Of a stretch of 21,939 nt of DNA, positions 1 to 6,011 are shown in pieces. The first letter of the stretch is position 1. Each line of letters starts with the position of its first letter. The stretch is taken from IMG/VR virus record IMGVR_UViG_3300046532_001026, positions 1-21,939 of that record. The stretch is one strand, 5' to 3'. A model generated the notes under the pieces. It saw nothing but the letters and a program-made list of their open reading frames with translations, had not been told where the DNA came from and did no database searches. The position numbers were made by a program, and so were the translations under genes. The DNA is from a virus.

Positions 1-1
1 C

Positions 2-511
2 CTTGATGAAGGTAAAGTAACTAAAAAAGAACGTGACAGTCTTGAAGATCAAAATGAACATGGTTTGCTTGCTCTCAAACTTACAAAGGCTTACGGAACT
101 CCTGCTGAAGTTAAGAAGATTGAAGCAATTAATAAAAAACATGATAAAGCAGGAAGCATAGAACGCAAAGATCAACAAGAACGTGATAAAATTTCTAACA
201 AATATTATAAAATGGCAGAAGAAGTTGAAAGTGTTAATGAGAAGAAAGATCCTGACGGTGGCGACGAGAATCTTATGATGTCTTTACGCAAAGCAGTTTC
301 TCTTCGCGGTCAGTATGATGTTGCATTTAAAGATGGTAAGAAAGTAAAAATATCACAGAAAGATGCTCAAAATCTATTAAACAGATTACAAAAAGAAAAG
401 CCCGCGGATCGCGAAGCTTTAATGAAAAGTGCTTATAAAAGCGAAAGGCATTTTAAGATGGCTTTAAAAGGGCAGATTGAAAAGAAAAAGAATCCATTAG
501 ATTTAGATTAA
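2..511 (+). CDS. C-terminal part of a charged phage protein, cut by the window edge
   Basis: The frame is open from the first bases, so this is the 3' end of a longer gene; a TTG at position 65 is internal, not a convincing start. About 169 residues are visible. They are very rich in Lys, Glu and Asp, with helical, coiled-coil-like stretches and no membrane segment. The last 70 residues (SLRKAVSLRGQYDVAFKDG, then a Lys-rich helical tail) resemble a C-terminal module I recall on several virion-associated proteins of marine myoviruses, but I cannot verify this. It lies 11 bases upstream of the next gene, in the same direction as the virion genes that follow. Function unknown; a structural or morphogenesis role is inferred from position only. 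Confidence 0.75.
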   Translation, partial: LDEGKVTKKERDSLEDQNEHGLLALKLTKAYGTPAEVKKIEAINKKHDKAGSIERKDQQERDKISNKYYKMAEEVESVNEKKDPDGGDENLMMSLRKAVSLRGQYDVAFKDGKKVKISQKDAQNLLNRLQKEKPADREALMKSAYKSERHFKMALKGQIEKKKNPLDLD

Positions 512-522
512 GGAATATACAA

Positions 523-876
523 ATGACAAAAGATGAATTACATTTATTGGATAAAAGAGCACTAGAGGATTATGGTAGGACTTTTGGTGTTGAATTAGAT
601 CGAAGATTGTCTAAATCAAAACTAGTAGAACAAGTTCTTTCAGCACAAGTCTCTTTCAATTCAGCTTCTGTAGTTATTGCAGATATTGATAGTGTCCCAT
701 TAGTAACTACAGTTGCACCACCAGTTCGAGTAGCTGTAGTTGCACCAGTGGTAGTAAAAAAAGATAAATATGAATTAGTACGTCAAGGAGATTCGTGGTC
801 AGTATCTCTTGGTATTAAACAAGTATATAAATCATCCAGTGAGGCCGCTGCAAAGAGATGGATGAATAATCACTAA
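523..876 (+). CDS. Small phage protein with SAP/HeH-like N-terminus
   Basis: 117 residues. The start ATG is preceded by AAGGAA at a good distance. Residues 1-40 (MTKDELHLLDKRALEDYGRT, then GVELDRRLSKSKLVEQVL) have the two-helix pattern of SAP, HeH or Rho-N-like domains, which often bind nucleic acid or act as adaptors. A Val/Pro/Ala-rich linker spans about residues 50-80. A short C-terminal segment with Trp (SWSVSLGIKQVYKSS) could be a second small beta domain. It sits between a charged protein and two structural proteins, so a virion or assembly role is plausible. The domain call is a pattern judgement; the function is unknown. Confidence 0.7.
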   Translation: MTKDELHLLDKRALEDYGRTFGVELDRRLSKSKLVEQVLSAQVSFNSASVVIADIDSVPLVTTVAPPVRVAVVAPVVVKKDKYELVRQGDSWSVSLGIKQVYKSSSEAAAKRWMNNH

Positions 877-946
877 GAAAACAAATATTTTGATTATGCC
901 GAGTAGGATAAGTGGTTAAAATCCGAAAAGAGAAAAGGAGACATTA

Positions 947-1642
947 ATGTCAAGTTGGGATTTTAGAAAAGAAGGTACCCAAGTCGTTAAGGGTGCTAAT
1001 ACAGTAGCAGGTATGAAAGCAGGCTATCAGCCGTTCTATGAAGCCGGTAATATGGCTTCTAAACGTAACGTTATTTCTACGACTCAAGGCTGGGTTCGTC
1101 GTGTTTGGAAAGGTGCTCGTAAACAAGAAGAAGTTCTCGTTGCGGCCGCACCTGGTTCAGGCTTCTACTATACTTCTAATGCGTATCTACATTTCCCAGA
1201 TATTGCACAGATGTATGTTAAACTAAATGCAAATGGTGTTATTTCAGCCAACGTATCAAGTAATCTTTACGTTATATTCAACTCACCTATTAAAGTTAAA
1301 GCATCTAGTAATCTTATTCATCTCGTTGTAGCTAATACAGTAGGTGGTAATACTGCTAATGCTCATATAGTCACTCAAGGTGCGGCTGGTAATACTGGAA
1401 TTGGTGCTAATAACACACTAATCTTCACTATTGCTCCATTACAAGGTGGTACTGGTTCAGCTAAAGGTACATATCAAATTGCTGGTCAAATTATTGGTGG
1501 TACTGGTAATCCTGTATACAATCCTGAAATTAACACAATTTGTTCAGCGAATCTAACGATTACTGGTGCTGTGGCCAACAATCTACTAGACGGGGTTGGT
1601 AGTAGAATTACTACTTTCCAAGTCAGTCCTAACGGTGTATAA
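947..1642 (+). CDS. Putative virion structural protein
   Basis: 231 residues, with AAAGGAGA ahead of the ATG. The N-terminal half contains RNVISTTQGWVRRVWKGARK and an Ala/Gly segment. The C-terminal half is poor in charge and rich in Asn, Thr, Gly, Ile and Val (TVGGNTANAH, GGTGSAKGTYQIAGQIIGGT), which is typical of beta-structured phage appendage or capsid-decorating proteins. No enzymatic motif is seen. It is followed 10 bases later by another structural-looking protein, giving a two-gene block that ends at a strong hairpin. I recall proteins with a similar RNVxxTTxGWVRR start in marine myoviruses, annotated only as structural. Exact role unknown. Confidence 0.72.
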   Translation: MSSWDFRKEGTQVVKGANTVAGMKAGYQPFYEAGNMASKRNVISTTQGWVRRVWKGARKQEEVLVAAAPGSGFYYTSNAYLHFPDIAQMYVKLNANGVISANVSSNLYVIFNSPIKVKASSNLIHLVVANTVGGNTANAHIVTQGAAGNTGIGANNTLIFTIAPLQGGTGSAKGTYQIAGQIIGGTGNPVYNPEINTICSANLTITGAVANNLLDGVGSRITTFQVSPNGV

Positions 1643-1652
1643 GGAATAAGTA

Positions 1653-2093
1653 ATGGCAGATAAGAAGGTAACACAACTTACAGCATTGACATCTCCTAAT
1701 GATGAAGACCTTCTTCTCTTAGTAGATGATCCTAATGGAACTCCAGTAAGTAAGTCTATTACTGTCAAGACTTTTCTTGGTGCGTTACCGTCAAACACTT
1801 CGATTACAGGTGATTTGACGGTAACGGCCAATGGATCGTTTACTGGTAGTAATGTCAACTTCACTTCTAACGTAGTAGTAACAGGCACTGCTACTTTAAC
1901 ACAGGCGGTAGTTGCTAGTGATAGATTAACTATTAAAACTACTAAAACACCGAGTAATAATAATGCTACTACACAACTAGGTACTCCCGTCACTGATAGA
2001 CCACATGATGGTACTTTATTTTGGGATACTAACTATCTTTATATTGCAGTATCTAACACAGTAATTAAAAGAGTGGCACTATCTGTATTCTAA
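1653..2093 (+). CDS. Putative virion structural or tail-fibre-associated protein
   Basis: 146 residues, with AAGGAATAAG before the ATG. The N-terminus MADKKVTQLTALTSPNDEDL, followed by LLLVDDPNGTPVSKSITVKTF, matches a leader often seen at the start of phage fibre and decoration proteins. The middle is a run of short Asn/Thr/Val beta strands (SITGDLTVTANGSFTGSN). The end (GTLFWDTNYLYIAVSNTVIK) resembles a short beta-sandwich tip found in the same class. No enzyme motif is present. It is transcribed with the preceding structural gene and ends just before a 27-codon ORF and hairpin. Structural role likely; position in the virion not determined. Confidence 0.75.
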   Translation: MADKKVTQLTALTSPNDEDLLLLVDDPNGTPVSKSITVKTFLGALPSNTSITGDLTVTANGSFTGSNVNFTSNVVVTGTATLTQAVVASDRLTIKTTKTPSNNNATTQLGTPVTDRPHDGTLFWDTNYLYIAVSNTVIKRVALSVF

Positions 2094-2105
2094 TAAGGGG
2101 TAAAA

Positions 2106-2189
2106 ATGAATTATATTCTATCAATGAATTATCAACAAGGTTTAGGGGTTCTAGAGCAATCTAGACCCCTTACTACCCTTATTACATGA
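2106..2189 (+). CDS. Possible 27-residue leader peptide spanning a hairpin
   Basis: An ATG with a good ribosome site (AAGGGG five bases upstream) opens a 27-codon frame, MNYILSMNYQQGLGVLEQSR followed by PLTTLIT. It runs straight through the hairpin at 2144-2170 and ends in TGA within ATGATGA, overlapping the start of the next gene. The ribosome site, absence of internal stops and overlapping stop/start suggest real translation and coupling, but so short a frame could arise by chance. If real, ribosomes on it would melt the hairpin and link translation to readthrough into the downstream genes. That role is inference. Confidence 0.4.
   Translation: MNYILSMNYQQGLGVLEQSRPLTTLIT
2144..2170 (+). 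terminator. Hairpin with GNRA loop, terminator-like
   Basis: The arms AGGGGTTCTAGA and TCTAGACCCCT pair with one bulged base around the loop GCAA, a GNRA tetraloop. The stem is 11 base pairs, much more GC-rich at its base than its surroundings. It lies just after the structural gene ending at 2093, where a late-transcript terminator would be expected. The tail (TACTACCCTTATT) is only moderately T-rich, so intrinsic termination may be leaky, or the hairpin may act as an RNA-end stabiliser. Confidence 0.6.
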
Positions 2190-2569
2190 TGATACTTACG
2201 GAATTGAATGTAGAACTATATGCTGCTAAAGGTTACGCAAATCCAAATTGTGCCAGCATGGAAGAGTTCAATGAAGATTTTAATAGAATTCGATATATTA
2301 AACGTCTTATCCGTCGCTATACTATAAATGGAGAGTTAAAAGAACGACTTATACTTAATCATTTAGTTATCTTATATAATACTTTTGACAATAGTACCTG
2401 TACTAGATTATTATTTTATAAATTAAAGAAACACTTGGAGTATATAGTACCATTTCTTTTGTTATTAAATAGATTACCAAAAACTGTTTTAGACGAAAAT
2501 AATAATATTATATATACTTCAGATATCAAAATGAATTCGTATGTTGTCGATAAATTAAGAAAGATATAA
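2186..2569 (+). CDS. Conserved phage protein of unknown function
   Basis: 127 residues. The start ATG overlaps the stop of the 27-codon leader frame (ATGATGA); there is no separate strong ribosome site, in keeping with translational coupling. The protein looks all-helical, with a basic stretch RIRYIKRLIRRYTINGELKE then RLILNHLVILYNTF, and Leu-rich LEYIVPFLLLLNRLP; it has no signal peptide. I recall a family with this pattern (RxKYIKRLIxRYxxxGELxxxLILNHLIVLYNVF) in many T4-like and marine myoviruses, always unnamed. Function unknown. It is followed one base later by the next gene. Confidence 0.75.
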   Translation: MMILTELNVELYAAKGYANPNCASMEEFNEDFNRIRYIKRLIRRYTINGELKERLILNHLVILYNTFDNSTCTRLLFYKLKKHLEYIVPFLLLLNRLPKTVLDENNNIIYTSDIKMNSYVVDKLRKI

Positions 2570-2570
2570 A

Positions 2571-3101
2571 ATGGCACAACCCGGTATGGACCTATTCTTA
2601 GTGTACTCATTCGTTAAACGTTTGTCTACACCTTTCAAAGAGACTTCAGCTTATAAATTAGGTCTTATCGATGAAAAAGGCAAAACTTTAAAGAAGGCTT
2701 CTTCTAAAAACGAGAAGAACGCAATGACTTATTATGATAAATTAATATTCAATTTGAAAAGACTATTGGCCAAACTTACAGGCGTAGAAGGTAAAATGAC
2801 TACGTTTGCGGCTGCTTTGTTATTATTAAAAGAAAGCGAGAAAACTAAAAATAAAAGAAGACACTTTGTCACAGAAGACGAATTCCGAAGCTTTAGGCAT
2901 AATAATAAAAAACTCATCGAAAGTTTAGTATTAACAGAAGATGCACCAGCTAACGCTGTTGCTGGAGGTAATATTGCTGGAGCAGGCCCTGGTGAAGATC
3001 CTCCAATCAGAAAAAAAGTTATAGCAAGATATAAGAAAAAAAATAAAGAAGAAGCAAATACAATAGGACGAAAAACGTTTTCGTCTATTAGAACAGCGTA
3101 A
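2571..3101 (+). CDS. Conserved phage protein with basic C-terminal tail
   Basis: 176 residues, starting one base after the preceding stop. The N-terminal half has hydrophobic helices (MDLFLVYSFVKRLSTPFKET; KLIFNLKRLLAKLTGVEGK). A linker EDAPANAVAGGNIAGAGPGE leads to a strongly basic tail (RKKVIARYKKKNKEE). I recall the APxNxVAGGNIAG linker in many marine phage proteins of different kinds, where it marks a junction before a C-terminal extension; it does not reveal function. No enzyme motif is visible. The position between virion genes and the lysis region suggests a late gene. Function unknown. Confidence 0.72.
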   Translation: MAQPGMDLFLVYSFVKRLSTPFKETSAYKLGLIDEKGKTLKKASSKNEKNAMTYYDKLIFNLKRLLAKLTGVEGKMTTFAAALLLLKESEKTKNKRRHFVTEDEFRSFRHNNKKLIESLVLTEDAPANAVAGGNIAGAGPGEDPPIRKKVIARYKKKNKEEANTIGRKTFSSIRTA

Positions 3102-3124
3102 AGAAACGATTAAAGGAAAAAGAA

Positions 3125-3295
3125 ATGCTTACCGAAGTATTCACTCAAGTAGTCGCATGGTTGACATTACAAGTAGACTGGGTTTGGTTAGTAATTGGTC
3201 TACTAGTCGGTTGGAATTTAATCAAACAACCAGTATGGGTAAGTGATCTGCTTACCTGGATTAAAACTAAAGTATTAAGTGTATTTGGAAGGTAA
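3125..3295 (+). CDS. Small single-TM protein next to the endolysin
   Basis: 56 residues, with AAAGGAAA nine bases before the ATG. The sequence is Trp-rich with one clear membrane segment at about residues 18-34 (DWVWLVIGLLVGWNLI), followed by an amphipathic stretch and a short basic end (FGR). It stops six bases before the endolysin gene and is read in the same direction. Small one-TM proteins in this position may be holins, antiholins or other lysis accessories. The role is inferred from location; the open frame, ribosome site and membrane segment are seen directly. Confidence 0.7.
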   Translation: MLTEVFTQVVAWLTLQVDWVWLVIGLLVGWNLIKQPVWVSDLLTWIKTKVLSVFGR

Positions 3296-3301
3296 TATAA
3301 A

Positions 3302-3919
3302 ATGGACTTTGAATTTACTATAGATCAACTAGAAGAAATGCTTCCTAAGTGTAAGCGAATTGATGATCTCTATGAGGCTATTCTTGATGTATGTCCTAGG
3401 TATGATATTACTACTGAAGATAGATTAGCCGCATTCTTAGCACAATGTGGACATGAGAGTAACAATTTCAACACACTGAAAGAGAATTTAAATTACTCCT
3501 CCGACGCTTTAAAACGTGTTTGGTCGAGACATTTTAATGACGAAAATGCGGAAGAATATCATAGACAACCAGAAAAAATTGCTAATAGAGCGTATAGAAA
3601 TCGTATGGGGAATGGTGATGAAGAATCCGGCGATGGTTGGAGATATCGTGGTCGTGGCGCTATACAGCTTACTGGCCATAACAATTATTCACAGTTTTCT
3701 GAAGATACTGACATGGATATTGATGAGGCTGTAGAATATTTAGAAACCTTTACAGGCGCTGTAGAAAGTGCCGCTTGGTTCTGGGAAAATAATGGATTAA
3801 ACGATCTAGCAGACGAAAGAGATAATACAGCCATGACGAAACGTATCAATGGTGGTACTCACGGCTTAGAAGATAGAAAAGAAAGATATATTCATAACTT
3901 AGACGTTTTGTTAGGATAG
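3302..3919 (+). CDS. Endolysin, glycoside hydrolase family 19 (chitinase-like lysozyme)
   Basis: 205 residues, about the size of single-domain phage GH19 lysins. It would cleave the glycan strands of host peptidoglycan at lysis. Family hallmarks are in order: FLAQCGHESNNF with the likely catalytic acid Glu52; ENLNYSSDALKRVW with the second acidic residue Glu61; IANRAYRNRMGNGDE; and GDGWRYRGRGAIQLTGHNNY, the conserved core of the fold. No signal peptide is seen, so release would depend on a holin. It is flanked by a one-TM protein upstream and spanin-like genes downstream, forming a lysis cassette. The family call is firm; the exact bond cut is inferred from the family. Confidence 0.93.
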   Translation: MDFEFTIDQLEEMLPKCKRIDDLYEAILDVCPRYDITTEDRLAAFLAQCGHESNNFNTLKENLNYSSDALKRVWSRHFNDENAEEYHRQPEKIANRAYRNRMGNGDEESGDGWRYRGRGAIQLTGHNNYSQFSEDTDMDIDEAVEYLETFTGAVESAAWFWENNGLNDLADERDNTAMTKRINGGTHGLEDRKERYIHNLDVLLG

Positions 3920-3923
3920 TATC

Positions 3924-4463
3924 ATGCTTAGTGGAATTGCCTTTAAAGTCGTTTTAGTATTTGGACTACTAAGTTCTATTGCTGGTGGGTGGTTCTATGT
4001 TCAAAGTTTAAGAGCAGAATTAGATGCGGCTTCATTACGAACTGAGAGGGCTATGGATGTAGTTAATGAACAAGTTATTACTATGGAGAAACTACAGAAA
4101 GATATCAAACTTATACAAACCATTTCAAATGACCTCAACGAAAAAATGCAAAAAGCAGAAACTAGAGTTACAACATTAAACAACAAATTCGATGCAGATA
4201 TTGATGGCCGAGCAAGAGATATTGGCAAAGAAGCAAAAATTGATCCAAAGAAATGGGCCAAGAAAATTAATCGTGCTACAAAAGATGCTCTTAGATGTAA
4301 TGAACTAGTAACTGGCGCAATACCTTTAGCCGATGAAACTAACAGTCAATGCCCTGAGTTAGTTCCTGGTGTATACACAAAAAGTTCCAGTTCAACTAGT
4401 TTGTTAAAAGAAGAAATGTTAGACGATCTCCATAAAACTGTTATTAGAAGTAGTATCAAATGA
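3924..4463 (+). CDS. Putative i-spanin (Rz-like), membrane-anchored coiled coil
   Basis: 179 residues. One N-terminal membrane anchor (about residues 6-26, AFKVVLVFGLLSSIAGGWFY) precedes a long heptad-like helix (about 28-95), then a C-terminal region with two cysteines (DALRCNELVTG; NSQCPEL). This is the architecture of Rz-type inner-membrane spanins, which span the periplasm and fuse the membranes at lysis. It starts four bases after the endolysin, and its last codon overlaps the ATG of a lipoprotein gene (ATGA at 4460-4463), as in known Rz/Rz1 pairs. The call rests on architecture and context, not on a sequence match. A general membrane-bound structural protein is the alternative. Confidence 0.65.
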   Translation: MLSGIAFKVVLVFGLLSSIAGGWFYVQSLRAELDAASLRTERAMDVVNEQVITMEKLQKDIKLIQTISNDLNEKMQKAETRVTTLNNKFDADIDGRARDIGKEAKIDPKKWAKKINRATKDALRCNELVTGAIPLADETNSQCPELVPGVYTKSSSSTSLLKEEMLDDLHKTVIRSSIK

Positions 4464-4822
4464 AGATTCTATTAGCAATATTAACTGTTAGTTTACTTAT
4501 GGGTTGCGCTCAAGTAAAAGAAATATTAACAATCAAACCAATGATCGTCGAAAGACCTACTCTAGTCATACAGAAGCCGAGACCAGTACAGAGTAAATCT
4601 GTAGAGTTTTCTATCATAACAAAAGATAATATGGAAGAAATTTTTAGTGAAATAGAAAAAAAAGATCAAGACATGGTTTTCTTTGCTTTAACTGATGATG
4701 GATATAAAGCTTTAAGCCTTAGTATTGCTGATATGAGAAGATTTATTGTTCAACAAAATGCTGTTATTAAAGCATATAAACAATATTACGAACCAGAGAC
4801 AGAAGTGGTTACAAAGAAGTAA
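4460..4822 (+). CDS. Putative outer-membrane lipoprotein, o-spanin candidate
   Basis: 120 residues. The N-terminus MKILLAILTVSLLMGC is a lipoprotein signal peptide with lipobox LMGC and predicted lipidation at Cys16. A short Pro-containing stretch (VERPTLVIQKPRPVQ) follows, then a helical domain ending in IADMRRFIVQQNAVIKAYKQ. Overlap with the i-spanin-like gene by ATGA and the lysis-region location suggest the Rz1 partner. It is longer than classical Rz1 proteins and has an extra folded domain, which is unusual. I recall the domain (RPxPLxLxxVEF, LSxxxYxxLxxNxAEMxRY) in many myoviruses next to lysis or structural genes. The lipoprotein call is strong; the spanin role is inferred. Confidence 0.65.
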   Translation: MKILLAILTVSLLMGCAQVKEILTIKPMIVERPTLVIQKPRPVQSKSVEFSIITKDNMEEIFSEIEKKDQDMVFFALTDDGYKALSLSIADMRRFIVQQNAVIKAYKQYYEPETEVVTKK

Positions 4823-4826
4823 ATAA

Positions 4827-5006
4827 ATGTACGATAACGATAGAAGAAGACATATACGAAGACAGTTTATGATAGAATGTGCTAGTATTGTAGCCGATAT
4901 AGAATCCCTTACAAATATTCTTAATGAAACTGATTTACCAAAAGATTATAATATACCATGGGATGAAATATTAAAGCCAATCTATGTGGGTATAACCATT
5001 CATTAA
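4827..5006 (+). CDS. Small hypothetical protein
   Basis: A 59-residue open frame starting four bases after the preceding stop. It begins with a basic stretch (MYDNDRRRHIRRQFMIECAS), continues as an acidic/helical segment and ends with a Trp/Pro-containing part (IPWDEILKPIYVGITIH). No clear ribosome site is present (AAGAAGTAAATA), so translation may depend on coupling to the upstream lipoprotein gene. Tight packing and fill of an otherwise empty gap support it; composition alone cannot prove it is coding. Function unknown. Confidence 0.45.
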   Translation: MYDNDRRRHIRRQFMIECASIVADIESLTNILNETDLPKDYNIPWDEILKPIYVGITIH

Positions 5007-5018
5007 AATAGTATAGAG

Positions 5019-5026
5019 TATAAATA
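5019..5026 (+). promoter_or_regulatory. TATAAATA box, T4-late-promoter-like
   Basis: The octamer TATAAATA equals the T4 late promoter consensus and lies in the 20-base gap before the holin-like gene. It is only three bases from the ATG at 5030, so a start site 5-7 bases downstream would give a nearly leaderless or truncated message for that gene. In this AT-rich genome the octamer also occurs inside a gene (19958-19965), so chance is a real possibility. Confidence 0.25.
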
Positions 5027-5029
5027 GTG

Positions 5030-5461
5030 ATGGACAATGAAGAATTAAATAAGAACACACCAAAGACTAAAGTTGATTGGTGGTGGCACGCTCCTGAATA
5101 TTTCAGTAGATGGCGTTTATTCCCTAGAGCTTTTATTACAATGTATATATATTTACTCTGGCGTGTAGTTGAGTGGTTTATGGCTATACCGGATCCTAAT
5201 ATGAATCAGGCTGGTCTAGTATCAGTTGTAGTCGGTGCTGGTGCAGCATGGTTTGGTCTATATGTAAATAGTGTGAGTAGTGGCGGAAAAGATAGTGTTA
5301 GCCCTATTATGAGAATAAAACAAACAACTACTACGGGATCCAATATGTCTGGATTTAATAATAAAACAAGAACTGATACCACTATAGGTGATACCAAAAC
5401 TAAACGGCCACGAAGATCAAGTAGATCTAGTAAAAGTTCAAGTAAGTTTGATATCAAATAA
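5030..5461 (+). CDS. Holin-like membrane protein with basic Ser-rich tail
   Basis: 143 residues from ATG 5030; a GTG at 5027 is immediately upstream. The N-terminus WWWHAPEYFSRWRLFPRAFI leads into a membrane helix at about 36-53 (TMYIYLLWRVVEWFMAI), a short loop and a second helix at about 63-82 (GLVSVVVGAGAAWFGLYV). A polar tail rich in Thr, Ser, Lys and Arg follows (KRPRRSSRSSKSSSK). Two helices plus a charged cytoplasmic tail is a class II holin-like layout, and I recall similar WYxAPEYFSRWRxFPR proteins in marine phages annotated as putative holins. Paired with the coiled-coil membrane protein that starts two bases later. Function inferred from topology and context. Confidence 0.65.
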   Translation: MDNEELNKNTPKTKVDWWWHAPEYFSRWRLFPRAFITMYIYLLWRVVEWFMAIPDPNMNQAGLVSVVVGAGAAWFGLYVNSVSSGGKDSVSPIMRIKQTTTTGSNMSGFNNKTRTDTTIGDTKTKRPRRSSRSSKSSSKFDIK

Positions 5462-5463
5462 TC

Positions 5464-5868
5464 ATGGAAACTCTAGATACTAACGTTAAAATTCTTCAAA
5501 AGGATATAATTTCCTTTCAACAGATGCTGGAAAAGTACGACACAACTATTGCAAAGATTACCGACGTAATGAATAAATTTGATAAAATAATAGCAGTTCA
5601 AGAATCTAAACTAGAAACCCATGGGAAATCTATTGAAATAGTTCATAAACGTATCGATGATATGAAAGATGAACTACATGAAGAATTCAATGGCCACTAT
5701 CATACCATACTAGATGAAATTAAAGAGTTACAGAAATTACAAAGAATTCATGCTTCTGAAATGTCTAAACGAGTAGATGCTTTAGAGAAATGGAGATATC
5801 TTGTAATGGGTGGTGCAGTAGCTTTAGGCTTTCTGCTCTCTAAGATACCCTTTGATTCAATGTTCTAA
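5464..5868 (+). CDS. XhlA-like coiled-coil protein with C-terminal membrane anchor
   Basis: 134 residues, starting two bases after the holin-like gene stops. Residues 1-105 form a long coiled coil with regular hydrophobic spacing (MNKFDKIIAVQESKLETHGK; LDEIKELQKLQRIHASEM). A single hydrophobic helix (RYLVMGGAVALGFLLSKI, about 111-128) sits near the C-terminus. This layout matches small phage XhlA/HemX-type proteins that act with holins. The juxtaposition to a two-TM holin-like gene supports a membrane or lysis role. I base this on architecture, not on a sequence match; a phage membrane-shaping protein is an alternative. Confidence 0.6.
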   Translation: METLDTNVKILQKDIISFQQMLEKYDTTIAKITDVMNKFDKIIAVQESKLETHGKSIEIVHKRIDDMKDELHEEFNGHYHTILDEIKELQKLQRIHASEMSKRVDALEKWRYLVMGGAVALGFLLSKIPFDSMF

Positions 5869-5905
5869 TAACACTTAATATACTCTATACTCTGACTACA
5901 TAGTA

Positions 5906-5934
5906 ATAATACCACTTGTCAACCCCTATGTCAA
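5906..5934 (-). promoter_or_regulatory. Candidate leftward sigma70 promoter
   Basis: On the minus strand TTGACA (5934-5929) is followed after 17 bases by TATTAT (5911-5906), one mismatch from consensus. A second TTGACA lies inside the spacer (5922-5917), within ATAGGGGTTGACAAG, a 15-mer that also forms the -35 region of the rightward promoter at 17850. No minus-strand gene follows, so any transcript would be antisense to the lysis genes; alternatively the repeated TTGACA could be a protein-binding site. Confidence 0.35.
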
Positions 5935-5959
5935 GTAAAAAATTAAATTAAATTATCTC

Positions 5960-5988
5960 TTGACATGTCCTACTTTTTGCTATATAAT
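5960..5988 (+). promoter_or_regulatory. Consensus sigma70 promoter for the replication module
   Basis: TTGACA (5960-5965), a 17-base spacer and TATAAT (5983-5988) give a perfect match to the host vegetative promoter consensus. The spacer contains TTTTTGCTA just before the -10, resembling the TTTGCTATAAT shared by four later promoters. A GGGAGAAGAGA ribosome site and the primase ATG at 6012 follow. It lies in the 143-bp gap between the lysis and replication modules and probably starts the long rightward operon. Confidence 0.85.
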
Positions 5989-6011
5989 CTAAGCTTAAAT
6001 GGGAGAAGAGA

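Noticed and set aside
877-946. tRNA-like or regulatory RNA in the gap before the structural gene
   Set aside because: GCCGAGTAGGATAAGTGG recalls a tRNA D-arm, but no acceptor stem or T-loop (GTTCGA) can be built in 70 bases.
1486-1993. Two long minus-strand open frames opposite the structural genes
   Set aside because: They lie opposite well-supported plus-strand genes with good ribosome sites, and have low-complexity Val/Leu/Thr translations typical of antisense reading.
5206-5457. Minus-strand open frame opposite the holin-like gene
   Set aside because: It mirrors the repetitive Ser/Thr/Lys-coding tail; no ribosome site and no independent motif.
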